29,994 nucleotides of DNA from Welwitschia mirabilis (taxonomy: Eukaryota > Gnetophyta > Gnetopsida > Welwitschiales), in assembly GCA_051453625.1 (NCBI GenBank), contig JBOZIK010000001.1:119373550-119403543 (forward strand), written 5' to 3'. Shown piece after piece: positions 10,466 through 20,223 of this stretch (position 1 is its first letter; every line of letters starts with the position of its first letter). The notes below the pieces were generated by a model, which made no database searches, was not told the origin of the DNA, and was given only the letters and a program-made list of their open reading frames with translations. A program made the position numbers and the translations under genes.

Positions 10466-12383
10466 AGAAAGAAAAAAAAGGGATAACTAAAGAACAAATG
10501 AAGAATATTCTTAACTTAATCAGAAATCCTAGCAAGAAACATACTAATTTATTATCTTTTTCCTAATTCATGAATTGAATGCCTTTTCTATATTTATTAG
10601 AGAAATGCTTTGGAAATGTCTAGTTCCTCATAATAATGTGCTAAAAAGACTTATCTTCTTAAACATAAATTCAACTTTTGAAAATTTAAAAATTGAAATA
10701 AATATCCTTAGTGTAATTAATACAGACACACGCACACCCACATTTATAATACATGTATTTAGTGTATATGCATGTATCCTTCTCTTAAAAACATGATTAT
10801 TCGAACACATAATTTTACATCTAGAAGATAAGGGGATTAGATACTACATGATTCCATATCTTTAGAAAATATTAACATATGAAGTTATTAAAATTTTATA
10901 ATTTAAGGATATAAAGTGTATTATGAAGACCAGTGATAAAATAGGAACTTGTCTTATAAATATTGACATTATAAAACATATACATTATATTTATTAGTGG
11001 GAAGGTTTAGGTAATGTTAATGTGTATTTATATTATAGAAAAATATTAATATACATAATAAATAATATAAATATATAAAATTAATTAGAAATATAAATGA
11101 ACACATTATGTATATATGTATGTATGTATTAACAAATATAAATATAAACATTATATACATACATTATACAAATGTTTAAATTATTCATGTACATTATATA
11201 TGTTAAAGGTTTCATTGTATTTCTATCCATATATATGTGTATATATAAGGGGTAGGCAATATTCTATCATTGTCCACCTACACCATCCTCATTACTACCT
11301 ACTCACCCTCCTTCTTCATAACTACACAACACTTTGATAGTGTCGATCATCTTTGTTAGTGCCTACTTTCTCTTCTTTACTTGCATCACCTCTCCTCTTT
11401 ATTTGTTGTTAAGCCTTTACCTTTTCAAAAAAGTGTTAAAAAATAATTAATGCACATAACATCTAAATTTAGATTATTCTTATTAATCATAGTTTATTTT
11501 TAGGATTTAAATTAATTAGAACTACATAATAAAACTTAGGATTAACTTCCACATAAACTTTATTAGTATATTTATATATGTTTAAGAAAAATAGACATTA
11601 TAAATATTTGTTATAAAATTAAATGTAGATTATTTTGGTTTACAAATAATAGGGATATTATACTTTTGTGTCCTATTTTTATTCTTAATCTTGCATCACA
11701 TAGAGATATTTCATATATAGTTTATGAGATGTAAACTCATTATAATACATATATGTCTATAGGTTTAGGATAATTCTTGACTAATATAATAATAAGTTGT
11801 AACTCCTGTTAATGGCACTTGAACATGATATCTAGCTAGCATTCAAATGTAAGTTGGTTCTACTTTAGACTCTAAACTGTAATAAGTAGGGATAGGATTA
11901 ATTCTATAGGCTTAAATATCACCTTAACATACCATCAAGAAGATGATAGGCAATTCATTAGGTGGATGCATGCTTACAAGTAACCCCTAATTCTTTAAAG
12001 TACATCAAGATGGTGAAACATAATCCTTTTACACTAGGGCCTTAGAATATTAAACTAGAGTAAGTCCATATATGGGAAAGATAGAAGTGGTGATTAAATT
12101 CACTTTTAAAATGGTTTTATATAACAATGCAATGCCATACACATTGGTAATTAAATCCAAGTATGAAAAGATAATTATTAGGATTATCTTAATTTAGTTA
12201 TTATTCAATGAATATACGACACAAATGCATGCATAAAATTCAAACTAAAATGGATACTTAGTTAATTATTTACCTAATAAACTAAATCTAACTTCATTAG
12301 ATTTATTTTTTTAAAATAATAATACATGAAAAGAAAAAAAGAATATATATAATTTTAATTTGACATAATGGAAGATAATGTGA

Positions 12384-12384
<1 letters not shown>

Positions 12385-12416
<32 letters not shown>

Positions 12417-12438
12417 GAGAGAGAGAGAGAGAGAGAGA
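12385..12438. repeat. Compound (TG)14-(GA)11 microsatellite
   Basis: Fourteen TG units (12385-12412), a short tata bridge, then eleven GA units (12417-12438). Compound TG/GA repeats of this length are usually polymorphic. Confidence 0.97.
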
Positions 12439-12594
12439 AATGGTAATTAAGATATTGTAAGTAGATTTCTTGTTTTTTTTCATAGTAATAATAATACGTT
12501 CCAAATTAACCACAATACTACTTTAAAGTTCTTTTAAAAAAAATATTTTATGCATGAAACAATGCCTCCTTTAAACCCCTTTCTACAAGTTTAA

Positions 12595-12782
12595 TGTTTG
12601 TTCTAGTAAATGAACTAGATTTAATACTATATTAAAAAATCTAGTATCATTCTTCCACAAGCATAATTGGAGTTGGCTAAATAGAATTAATACAAATGTT
12701 TGATTTTAAATGTACAAATTTAAATAAAAGAAAAAAGAGAAGACAATAATATTGGTGTTAAAACTTCATTTAAAGAAGTGGA
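12595..12782 (-). mobile_element. Athila/Tat-like LTR copy A, left piece
   Basis: This segment aligns with the start of the LTR at the right edge of the window (from 29341). Shared blocks include aatgaactagattta (12609 against 29350), tatcattct further on, an aataaaagaaa stretch, and ttaaaacttcatt near the end. The alignment continues across the chromovirus at 22238. The piece is therefore the low-coordinate end of an LTR split by that insertion. Its outer boundary is set at tgttt by comparison with the right copy and is good to a few bases. No primer site lies to its left, so in minus orientation this is an outer 3' end. Confidence 0.7.
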
Positions 12783-13191
12783 TGTAATGTTCTATTTAAC
12801 TACTTTATTATCATTTCATGTAATAAGGGAACATATAAGAATTATATCAAGATCAATAAGAACAGTAAGGAATAATTAAAGAGAAATTTATTATTAATAT
12901 AAGTGAAATAATTCCTTAACATTAGTCAACAATGTCCCCCCCCCCCCCACTCCTGCGCCCTTTCCCCCCCACCCCCTCCTACACCCCAAAAGAGGATTAG
13001 TCAACATTTTCGTAGGTTACATCCACCTAGTCTATCCACCTCCATCTAATGTCATAGGATTTAATAGCATAATGAAAGAACACAAATTACATATTTGGGT
13101 CACATCCCTTCATAATAATTCACTAGTCACACTCAATTTCATTTAGCATATTAATCCACTTCTTTAGGATTTGTGATTTTAGAAAATTACA
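12783..13191 (-). repeat. Chromovirus 3' LTR (left)
   Basis: Aligns along its length with 21824-22237. Strongly shared blocks are ccatctaatgtcatagg, tttaatagcataatgaaaga and caataagaaca. By eye the two are clearly alike but carry many substitutions and small indels. The ends form the short inverted pair TGTAAT/ATTACA. It contains a C-rich tract (12936-12986) that the right LTR lacks. Confidence 0.88.
12936..12986. repeat. C-rich tract inside the left LTR
   Basis: Runs of 13 C (12936-12948), 7 C (12964-12970), 5 C (12972-12976) and 4 C (12983-12986) lie close together in otherwise AT-rich DNA. The minus strand thus carries several G runs that could form a G-quadruplex. The matching part of the right LTR has only a short ccccctcc block. 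Confidence 0.85.
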
Positions 13192-13204
13192 TTTCCTCCC
13201 TCTT
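13192..13204 (-). promoter_or_regulatory. Polypurine tract of the chromovirus
   Basis: On the minus strand AAGAGGGAGGAAA abuts the TGTAAT start of the 3' LTR. It is the expected primer for plus-strand DNA synthesis and has stayed fully purine. Confidence 0.85.
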
Positions 13205-13275
13205 AATTATTGCACTTATACTTGAACATGGTTCCTCCTCTTTCCACATCATCTATAAAAGCATGCTCATCCAGA

Positions 13276-13296
13276 TTTTTTTTTTTTTTTTTTTTT
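13276..13296. repeat. 21-base T run
   Basis: Twenty-one T on the + strand, hence poly-A on the element's coding strand, in its 3' non-coding part between pol and polypurine tract. Confidence 0.95.
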
Positions 13297-13379
13297 GTAT
13301 TATCTACAAAACATAAGAGAGGGAAAAATACTGTACATTAAGAGTTGCATTGAAGAACAAGAAATAAACATATCATTTT

Positions 13380-13800
13380 TTATTAAAAATTTTAGAGAAA
13401 GTATCTTGCATATACTTCCTATGTTTTTAGATTTGTTGATTACAATGGGTCTATTAGATGAGTACTTCCTTTACATTCTTATTTCTTAATTTTCTAGTTA
13501 TTATATCTAAGACCTTATTAGCAGCTAAATAGCGAAGGTCAATTTAGGTCTGAGCATAATTTAATGCCAGTTCACGGTGTAGTCCTAGGTCCTGTCCTCA
13601 TAGTAAGGTTTCAACATGCTTACATGGAAGACCGGGTGGATCTACAATATTCATAGAGGTAGATCTAATTTATAGGCTAGGTTATGCTATTATTTTGCTA
13701 TTATTAAATGGACCACAATATCAAGGAACTAGTTGTTATACTTTCTCATTTTTTAAGAGTTTCTTTCTGGATTAATTTTTAATAGTACTTCTTCATCCAC
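13380..13800 (-). pseudogene. Integrase C-terminus and chromodomain-like tail
   Basis: Read on the minus strand. DEEVLLKINPER (about 13750-13800) is followed by LVPRYCGPF (about 13710-13740), the GPY/F module at the integrase C-terminus. Then NKVLDIITRKLRNKNVKEVL (about 13455-13515) matches the start of a chromodomain, where V-L-D is followed by R-K-x-R and a V-L-[IV]-x-W strand. The next ARYFLxNF near 13390 could be its F-P-x-F end. Chromodomains steer integration towards marked chromatin in this clade. Several stops and shifts interrupt the frame, and the aromatic cage residues cannot be verified. Confidence 0.65.
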
Positions 13801-13989
13801 TTGGAATATGCAGTTCTAATGTTTATAATCATAATATTTTTTATGCTACTCTTGAATGGTTTGTAGATGTCTCTTTACTTTATTAATCATCTCTTCTATG
13901 GATTTTAGCTCGAATGGTATAGCCCTTTCTAATCTTTGTGAAGGGTTAGATCATGTGATATGGGTAGAGCAGTTCTTACCATACATTGC

Positions 13990-14640
13990 TTCAAATACTA
14001 AACACTAAATTAAGTTCTAAAAAGTCTAGTTATAAGCAAATTTAGTCAAGTGTAGATAGTTCTTCCAATATTTGGTCTTTCTAGCTACATAGCATCATAA
14101 GGTATCTTTTAGAATGTGATTATACCTTTCTATTTAACCATCTATTTCTAGATGTTTATGCAATATTAAAACTAATCTTAGTGTATAATTGATGGAAAAA
14201 GATTTTCTAGAACTCATATAAGAATTTATAGTCTTAGTTAGATATAATAACTTGAGGTACTTCATTAATTTGAAGATTTTCTACAAAAATTATAGGACTA
14301 ATTCTTTAGTTCTATTAGAGCTTCTTATTACATGAAATGGGTCACCTTAATTAACCTATCTACAAAGATAAAACTTGCATCATGTCATCTATTAGTAAGA
14401 GGTAATCTAATGATGAAATCCATAGAAATTTCTTTTTGTTTCCACTGTAGTACCCCTAATGGTTTAAAGAGTTTAATGGATCTTTCCTAATCAATTTTTA
14501 TTTACTAGCATGTAGGATAATTACAAATGTACTCTTTCAACTCTGCCTTCATTCTGGGCTAAAAGTAAGGCTCTCTTAATTGGTGTAATTTTATATAAAT
14601 CTAGAATGCCCTATATAAGGAACTTCATGTAGTTTGAACA
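13990..14640 (-). pseudogene. Integrase zinc-binding and core domains
   Basis: On the minus strand ELKEYICNYPTC (about 14505-14545) is the C-x2-C part of the HHCC zinc domain. Then WKQKEISMDFIIRLP (about 14400-14445) gives the first catalytic Asp of the core, and HDASFIFVDRLIK (about 14348-14388) the following strand. IDGxIERYNHIL (about 14110-14150) matches the TDGQTERVN box. The end reads LHLTKFAYN (about 14035-14065). The order and spacing match Ty3/gypsy integrases; stops and frame changes are numerous. Confidence 0.8.
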
Positions 14641-14959
14641 TTAACTTCCTTTTTCTATATCCCTATGAAATGTAAAGATGTTATCCTTTTGATAGGTATA
14701 CATTCCATGAGAGTATGTGGGTATTAGTTTCTTTTCCTTCTTTAATCAACTAATATATATCTCCAAAATACAAACTAATAGGATTGATGTAACAGTGGTG
14801 GCTAACATGCACCAGATTTTACTTATGGCATTCATAACTTTTTTCTCCTTTCCTGGGGCGTATTATAGTTTGAAGTCATATTCTACAAGTATTTTACCAT
14901 GTTTTCTCTATCACATATTTAAAAGAGGTTGTTTCTACAAATATTCTGAGATTTTATGA

Positions 14960-15340
14960 TTTTATTAAGTAAGAATTTTTCTCCCAAAAAATAATGTCTT
15001 CAAGCCTTTAGTGCATGCATAATGGCTAGCAATTCGAGTCATGAATTAAGTAGTTCCTCTTATGTTAGTTTAAATTTCATGATTCATAGGTGATAACTCG
15101 ATCATCCTAACTTAGTATAGCTTATATACCTTAGGTAAAAGCACTAATAGTAATAGTAAGTGCTTTGTTAATCTCGAGGATAGATGTAGTTATAAGCAAT
15201 AACTTTAGTTGGAGGAATGCTTCTTTATATTTATTTTTAAAATTAAATATGGATGTGGATTTGGTTAAATCTATAAGTGGAGGTATAAGCTAATAGAATC
15301 CTAGAATGAATGTTCAATAAGCTAGCCTTAAGAAACTTTG
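14960..15340 (-). pseudogene. RNase H domain
   Basis: Between RT and integrase on the minus strand. The readable part is ELLAIMHALKAxRHYFLG (about 14980-15040), the usual E-L-A-A-I-x-x-A-L-K-x-W-R-H-Y-L-x-G helix of Ty3/gypsy RNase H, preceded by a degraded T-H-D/E-like stretch. It removes RNA from RNA:DNA hybrids during replication. The catalytic Asp of the first strand could not be located. Confidence 0.7.
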
Positions 15341-15439
15341 AACTTGCATAGAATCTTTTAATTCTAGCCATTTCCACTTGGCCGTCACTTTGCTTGTATC
15401 TATTATAGTTTCTTTACTAAAAATAACATGTCTTACTTA

Positions 15440-16080
15440 ACTATTTTTTGTTTGAAAAAATTCACATTTGCTTAGTTTATCTTTGAAATCATGCTGAGCC
15501 AAAACCTATATAAGTTATTTGAGGTGTGTAACATGGTCCTCTTAGTTATTGAAGTACACTAGAATGTCATCTAGGAATATAACCATAAACCTATTCAAGT
15601 ATAGTCGAAACATATCATTTATCAAACTTATGAAAGTAAAAGAAGCATTTGTTAATCCGATAAACTCATAATGCCCATATCTTGTTTTGAAGGTGGTTTT
15701 ATAAATATCTTCTTCTTTGATACAAATTTAATGATATCCAAACTTTAAATCGATCTTTAAGAAGAATTTGGTTCCTTGAATTTGATTTAATCAGTCATCA
15801 TTTCTTATAAGAAATACCCATTCTTGATGGTTAACTTATTTAATTATCTTTAATTAATGTAAAGTCGTAAGGTGCTATCCTTTTTCTTGGTGAAGAGTAC
15901 TAGGGCTCCTAAGCTAATACACTGGATTAATATTACCTTCTAAGAGTAGCTATTTGATTTGTAGTTTTAATTTCCTTAATTCTATTATTAAGAATTGGTA
16001 GTAAACTCATGCTATAGGTAGTGCTTTAAGGATTAAATCAACTGCATGTTGTACTTTCCTCTTTGATGGTAGAATTTTGG
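15440..16080 (-). pseudogene. Ty3/gypsy reverse transcriptase
   Basis: Minus-strand reading gives the RT blocks in order: SALVLFTKKKDSTLRLYIN (about 15850-15910), [18 protein letters not shown] (about 15620-15690, with a short loss inside), [20 protein letters not shown] (about 15555-15615), then HDFKDKLSKCEFF (about 15460-15500). The catalytic box is FLDD at 15566-15577, with both Asp kept. This is the best preserved domain of the element, yet it still contains stops and shifts. The following chain reaches an SFL-x-L-A motif near 15320. Confidence 0.88.
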
Positions 16081-16309
16081 AATTTTTAAATACACTAAAA
16101 AGTTTTTTTAGTTATGCTAGTAATATGTGATCATCTTTAAAGATTTTTATTTTGATTAGGATGATGAATACCTATTTTCCTTTTAATAGCTTTGGTAATC
16201 TATTTGGATGAGATTAAGGATACTCTCTGATTTTCTCCCTTCCCCTTTAAGATTCATTCTTTAAATGAAGTTATTAGTAATAAAATGCATTAATAGAAAT
16301 TAATTTAGA

Positions 16310-16570
16310 TGTTGTATCTAATTAAGAAAGGAATGCCTAAAATTGCATGATATTCTCCTATGTTAAAAAAATAAATTTCTCTAAATACTAAGTCATGTAT
16401 AGAATAACTGATGAGGATGACAGTCTTATCCTATGTGTGGAAACTATCTCTTGCAATTCTTATTATGGATTTTTGTTTCTTAAAAGGAATAATGTTTAAT
16501 TTATATAATATTATTGAAGATATAAAATTTTGGAAGGCATTACTATCTACGGGAAATGAAATAAATAAGG
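16310..16570 (-). pseudogene. Aspartic protease of the chromovirus
   Basis: The minus-strand frame reads PVDSNAFQNFISSIILYKLN (from about 16552) and, about 70 residues on, GEYHAILGIPFLIRYN (16358-16310). These are the active-site D-[ST]-G and the hydrophobic I-L-G flap partner of retroviral-type proteases, at normal spacing. The glycine of the active site is Asn: GGT has become AAT, two G-to-A changes. One stop separates the two motifs. A second G-A-T-H-N-like stretch about 80 bases upstream is discussed under rejected items. Confidence 0.7.
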
Positions 16571-17029
16571 ATGGAATTTAATCATGTAGTTCTAAGATAG
16601 AGTATTAGTTATGAGTTGCACCCATTTAAATGAAGGCATATAACCTTTTTGTAGATGTGGCTGAACTCTATAAAGCTTGGAGCTGACTTTTTAAGAAATT
16701 GTTAGTGATTAAGCTCTAGATAGATAATTCCTAGTGATATTACTCATTTTAAGTGATGTTGGTTCTGAATGTGTCACATGGGAGTGGGGTTAGATTTGTC
16801 TACCTAATGGTTATGGTGCTTGTCCCATCGATTGTCGTCTCCTTCTAACAAGCAACTTTAATTAATTTGATTTCCAAAGTATAGAAGCTGTTTTTGAGTT
16901 TGGGTGGCAAGATGTCAATGAAACTATTGATCAACTACTTCTTTAAGAAATTCCTTTGAAATTTCATCAGATGCTGGAATTCAGACTAGTGTTCACCAAG
17001 TGGATATTTTTCAAGATGGAAGCATTAGA

Positions 17030-17300
17030 ATTCCACTAGTTAATCTTTTATGAAATCTTTAGGGATAAGTTTCTTTTTGAATTCCTCTATGAAGATGTCC
17101 TAAGGTACTTGTTGAGGGTTTTTTAATTAGCATTGGGACCACCATTCCTATGTCTTTCCTACAAGAAAAATGGTAAATATCCACATCTTTATTCTAATGG
17201 AATATTTTAGAGGTCAAAATAGTTTTCTATATATTGGAGCCAAGAAATTACTTCTTCACTTTTTCTAGGTTTTTCTTCATATTTTTTAAGGCATATCATT
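17030..17300 (-). pseudogene. Gag capsid region (Retrotrans_gag)
   Basis: The minus strand reads SWLQYIENYFDL (about 17225-17262), then in a shifted frame a W-W-containing segment, and FIEEFKKKL near 17070. This is the W-L-x-x-x-E-x-x-F-D ... WW ... F-K-x-x-F layout of plant gypsy gag. No clear zinc knuckle was found between here and protease. Gag would form the particle in which reverse transcription occurs. Confidence 0.6.
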
Positions 17301-17471
17301 TTGACTATTCCATACTAGAGTTATTTGCTTGATTGGATAGAAAGGCTTGAGATTAATCTTTGTGTTTAGTAGTTTCATTTGAATATTCTAAAGGTCAATT
17401 ATGCCACATGTAGTATTTTGCCCTAATGTAGAGGGCTAACCTTGGGAGGCCTTAGAGATCTACTTAATGGG

Positions 17472-17591
17472 TTATTCTTCCAAAGGAGAGAGAAAGTTAT
17501 TAACCCTACTAATAATAAGTTTATTTTGAGACTGAATGTGGTCTAATTGTATCTTCATCTTGTCCATTATTTCATTCACTCTTTCTTCCAT
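17472..17591 (-). pseudogene. Short intact frame, likely gag N-terminus
   Basis: A 39-codon frame on the minus strand beginning MEERVNEIMDKMKIQLDHIQ and ending in TAA at 17472. Its charged, heptad-like pattern suits the coiled-coil N-terminus seen in many plant gypsy gag proteins, and it lies directly upstream of the capsid region. The stop after E39 is probably a mutation. If this ATG is the start of gag, the leader from primer site to gag is about 4.2 kb. Confidence 0.5.
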
Positions 17592-17768
17592 GATGCACCA
17601 ATGGGTTTGATGTCCTCCTAAACTCATACACCTTTTTCTTTCTGCTTTTTATTCTCTAAGATTATTCCCTCTTTCTTGCAGTGATCATGTCCTTTTTATA
17701 GTATTGGCAGAAGAATTAGGTACTTTTTAACTAAGTGACGATTATTAGATCAGTTAGTGGTTGTCATA

Positions 17769-17807
17769 ATAACTATTAATGACATGGGTTCCATCATTAA
17801 TAACTAT
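17769..17807. repeat. Near-perfect inverted repeat next to the array
   Basis: ataactattaatga (17769-17782) and tcattaataactat (17794-17807) are inverted copies with two mismatches, and the loop itself contains atgg/ccat. It could fold as a hairpin. It sits between gag and the tandem array. Confidence 0.6.
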
Positions 17808-17826
17808 CAAGAAGATGCATCATCTA

Positions 17827-19018
17827 ATATCCCAAGTGTAATGTCAAAGGATACAAATGTGTCAGAGTCAAACTAGAACATCAAATACCCAAATGTAACA
17901 TTGGACACTCAAGTATGACATTAGGTACCCAAGTGCAATATTGAACCTTTCTCACAGAGCTAGCTAAAATGGGGTAAAAGGTGCTAGAGTTAACAGAAGG
18001 TGTCAAAGCATTACAAGACCAAGTATGATGTTGGGCACCTAAGTGCAATGTTAGAGCCTAAAGTACAATGTCAGATGTTTTTAGAAAACAAGCTTAAATA
18101 AAGCAATAGGTGTTAGAGTTGAATGGGAGGTGCTAGAGTGTTGGGGGATCAAGTGCAACATTGAGCACTCAAATATAATATCAAGCACTCAAGTATAAAA
18201 TCATAGCCTAAAGTGAAACATCAAATACCCAAGTGAAATGTCAAACATCTAGGTGTAACATTTGGCACATAAGTATAATGTTAGGCCTTCTTTATGAACC
18301 AGGCAAAAGCAGGGTGTTTAGTGCTAGAGTTAAGGGGAAAGTATTGGAGCATTACAAGATCAACTGTAATATCAAAATCCTAAGTTTAACATTGGGTACT
18401 AAAGTGTAATATCAAACACTTAAGTATGATGTTAAGCCTTCTTCATAGAGTAAACTTAAGCAGGCTGGGTAGTGTTAAAGTTAAGTCAAAGATGCTCAAG
18501 TATCACAAGGCCAACTATAATGTTGAGCCTCAAGTATGACATCAGAGCCTAGAGTATGACATTGAACCTTTAGCATAGAGCAAACTGGAGTAAGGCAGGT
18601 AGTTCTAGAGTTAAGTAGGAGGTGCTATGGCATTACAGAACCAAGTATAACATCAGTTACCTAAGTTCAACATTGGATATACAAGTATGATATTGAAGCC
18701 TAAAGTACAACATCTAAACTTCATAACAGAGCAAGATGGAGTGAGCCAAGAAGTTTCAGGGCATTACAGAACTAAGTATGACATCGAGTACTCAAGTGTG
18801 GTATTGAGAACCTAAGTGTAACATTAGAGCCTAAAGTATGATATTACATCTTTATCACGAAGTAAGATGGAATGAGATGAGTAGTTTTGGAGTTGAGCAA
18901 AAGATATCAGCATGTCATAAGACTAAGTATGACATTAGGTACTCAAGTGCAACATCAAACACCTAAGTACAACATTGGGCACCCAAGTGTAATGTTAGCC
19001 TCATGAAGTGCAACGTCA
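17827..19018. repeat. Two-level tandem repeat array in the chromovirus leader
   Basis: About 1.2 kb built of two kinds of unit. The short unit is about 20-21 bp, typically acccaagtgtaacattgggc and variants, in runs of two to six. The long unit is about 75 bp, running from cttcatagagcaaact through ggcaggtagtgctagagtta to gcattacaagacc. I count seven long units, starting near 17957, 18080, 18288, 18438, 18567, 18718 and 18850, so the combined period varies from about 125 to 210 bp. Copies differ strongly, chiefly by C/T and G/A changes. No coding frame runs through it. It lies between the gag start (reading left) and a + strand TATA box and gene (reading right). Confidence 0.85.
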
Positions 19019-19146
19019 TCATTGATCTCATTGATAGTATCAAAATATAGTTTAACTACAGTTTGCTTTATTTAATCCTAGATTAACTACTACTATAACT
19101 ATGAATAACTTTTATTCCCATGGTTAGTTAATCCTAGGTTTGCTTC

Positions 19147-19154
19147 TATAAATA
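19147..19154 (+). promoter_or_regulatory. TATA box of an antisense transcription unit
   Basis: ctataaatac gives a textbook plant TATA box on the + strand. It stands about 130 bp after the tandem array and about 200 bp before the ATG at 19351. The stretch after it is pyrimidine-rich (ccacctctccttcttttactacc). The orientation is opposite to the chromovirus genes. There is no transcript evidence. Confidence 0.5.
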
Positions 19155-19350
19155 CACTATGGACCGCTTATTTTTTACCTCATTTTAATTATATCATAGT
19201 CAATTAATAGTTCCACCTCTCCTTCTTTTACTACCACTCTTGCCCCATGGAATTTTATTTTTTCTTAATAATTTCTCATTTATTTCTATCATACTTTTTG
19301 TATATCTTTGGCATTCTATTCTTCTTTGAAAGCTAATTTATTTTCAAGGT

Positions 19351-19632
19351 ATGGCTCAAATATTGTATCTTGCTATTTCTTTAAATTTTATAAATGTCAA
19401 ATCTATAGAAATAAAGATACAACAATGTTTTATAGAGCAGGGTTTCTCTTGGATATTCACCTCTAACTTAATGAACTTGTATGGTTCTACTTCTTTTAAC
19501 CTTTTTCATTCAACTGCACTTTACATCTTTGATTTTCTTTATGTCTCCATCGATCCTCACATAGGTACTGTGACCCATCCTCTTCACGGTCTTATCCAAA
19601 TTTTAGAGGAGAGCATAAGTTTTGGTTTTTGA
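19351..19632 (+). pseudogene. Antisense ORF of the chromovirus leader, N-terminal part
   Basis: A 93-codon open frame on the strand opposite to gag-pol. The ATG has G at -3 and at +4, a good plant context, and lies behind a TATA box. Residues 27-93 (CFIEQGFSW, then LMNLYGS, then LYIFDFLYVSIDPHIG, then a hydrophobic LIQILEESISFG end) follow the pattern of the plant proteins encoded antisense in several gypsy elements and grouped as putative plant transposon proteins: a gly-phe turn, an aromatic central helix, a F-Y-x-N strand and a segment ending in P-x-x-G. The match is from memory of the pattern, not from a search. The frame ends at 19630; related-looking sequence continues beyond it, so the ORF is probably broken here. 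Confidence 0.45.
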
Positions 19633-19659
19633 TTTAATCCAAGATGATCGCATTTCTTC

Positions 19660-20045
19660 TAAAATTTCTTATTTTGATGAGGACTTCCATTATTTCATGG
19701 TCAATCATCTGGATGATTTTGTATGTGTGTGGGAGATGAATACACATTAACATGGGGTATTCATAGTCAATTTCACTACCCCTTACTTTATAGCTTATAG
19801 TTCACTTATCATAGGTAGGACCTTTATCCATAACTGAATTAGTGAAATTCTTACCTATATAATCTATTTATTACCTTTTTTATTTTGTGGTATTTCTTTG
19901 GATTGGACTTCCATTATTTATTTACCTACCCTCTCCCAATTGACCTATATGAAGTAAAATGGGGATAGCAGTAAGTGTTTTTATGTACATATTTTTCTTG
20001 GTTTATATTTTTCTTCTACAAGTCTTGATAGTTTATAGCTTTTTA
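19660..20045 (+). pseudogene. Antisense ORF, degenerate middle part
   Basis: With stops skipped, one + frame reads HLDDFVCVWEM, then TTPYFIAYSSLIIGRTF, ISEILTYIIYLLPFLFCGIS, SIIYLPTLSQLTY and VHIFLGLYF. The sequence of an L-x-P-x-x-x-x-x-H-like segment, a long hydrophobic helix, and a final I-F-x-x-F/Y strand resembles the central part of the same plant transposon-associated family. This is an extended call on a decayed frame and could be wrong. Confidence 0.35.
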
Positions 20046-20223
20046 GATCTTCCAATGTGAATCCATCTCTAATCTTACTCCCTTGTAATATTTATACTCA
20101 TTCCTTACTTCATTCTTAATCTTCTTCATCTATGAAGGGTAAAGATTCTAGGGATTATGACCCTAAAGAGGAATCTAAAGGTAATTTTTTTTCATGTGAG
20201 GTATATATCCTTATGTAGGAATT

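Larger units (their letters stand above)
8650..12594. other. Unassigned AT-rich intergenic sequence
   Basis: Almost 4 kb without a supported gene. Short frames at 10575-10796 and 11116-11337 look like low-complexity chance frames rich in Ile, Tyr and Asn. Two microsatellites lie inside. A TATA-like tatatataagg (about 11242) followed by a pyrimidine-rich stretch could be mistaken for a promoter, but no gene follows. Confidence 0.5.

Noticed and set aside
10575-11337. Short frames around 10.6-11.3 kb and a TATA-like element near 11.24 kb
   Set aside because: Low-complexity frames rich in Ile, Tyr, Asn and His; TATA-like strings are common in such AT-rich DNA and no gene follows.
13295-13489. 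64-codon + strand frame
   Set aside because: Antisense shadow of the chromovirus pol tail and 3' non-coding region, without its own motif.
14717-14959. 80-codon + strand frame
   Set aside because: Lies opposite the RNase H-integrase junction of the chromovirus; composition reflects the complementary strand.
16609-16632. Second protease-like motif, M-G-A-T-H-N, on the minus strand
   Set aside because: It resembles the D-x-G-A-T-H-N active site with a stop in place of Asp, but its distance to the ILG motif is too long, and the D-S-N motif at 16541-16550 with following F-I-S and K-L-N fits better. A local duplication or the alternative assignment is not excluded.
17827-19018. CRISPR-like array
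   Set aside because: Repeat units are adjoining and highly diverged with no unique spacers of constant length; this is a eukaryotic tandem repeat inside a retrotransposon.
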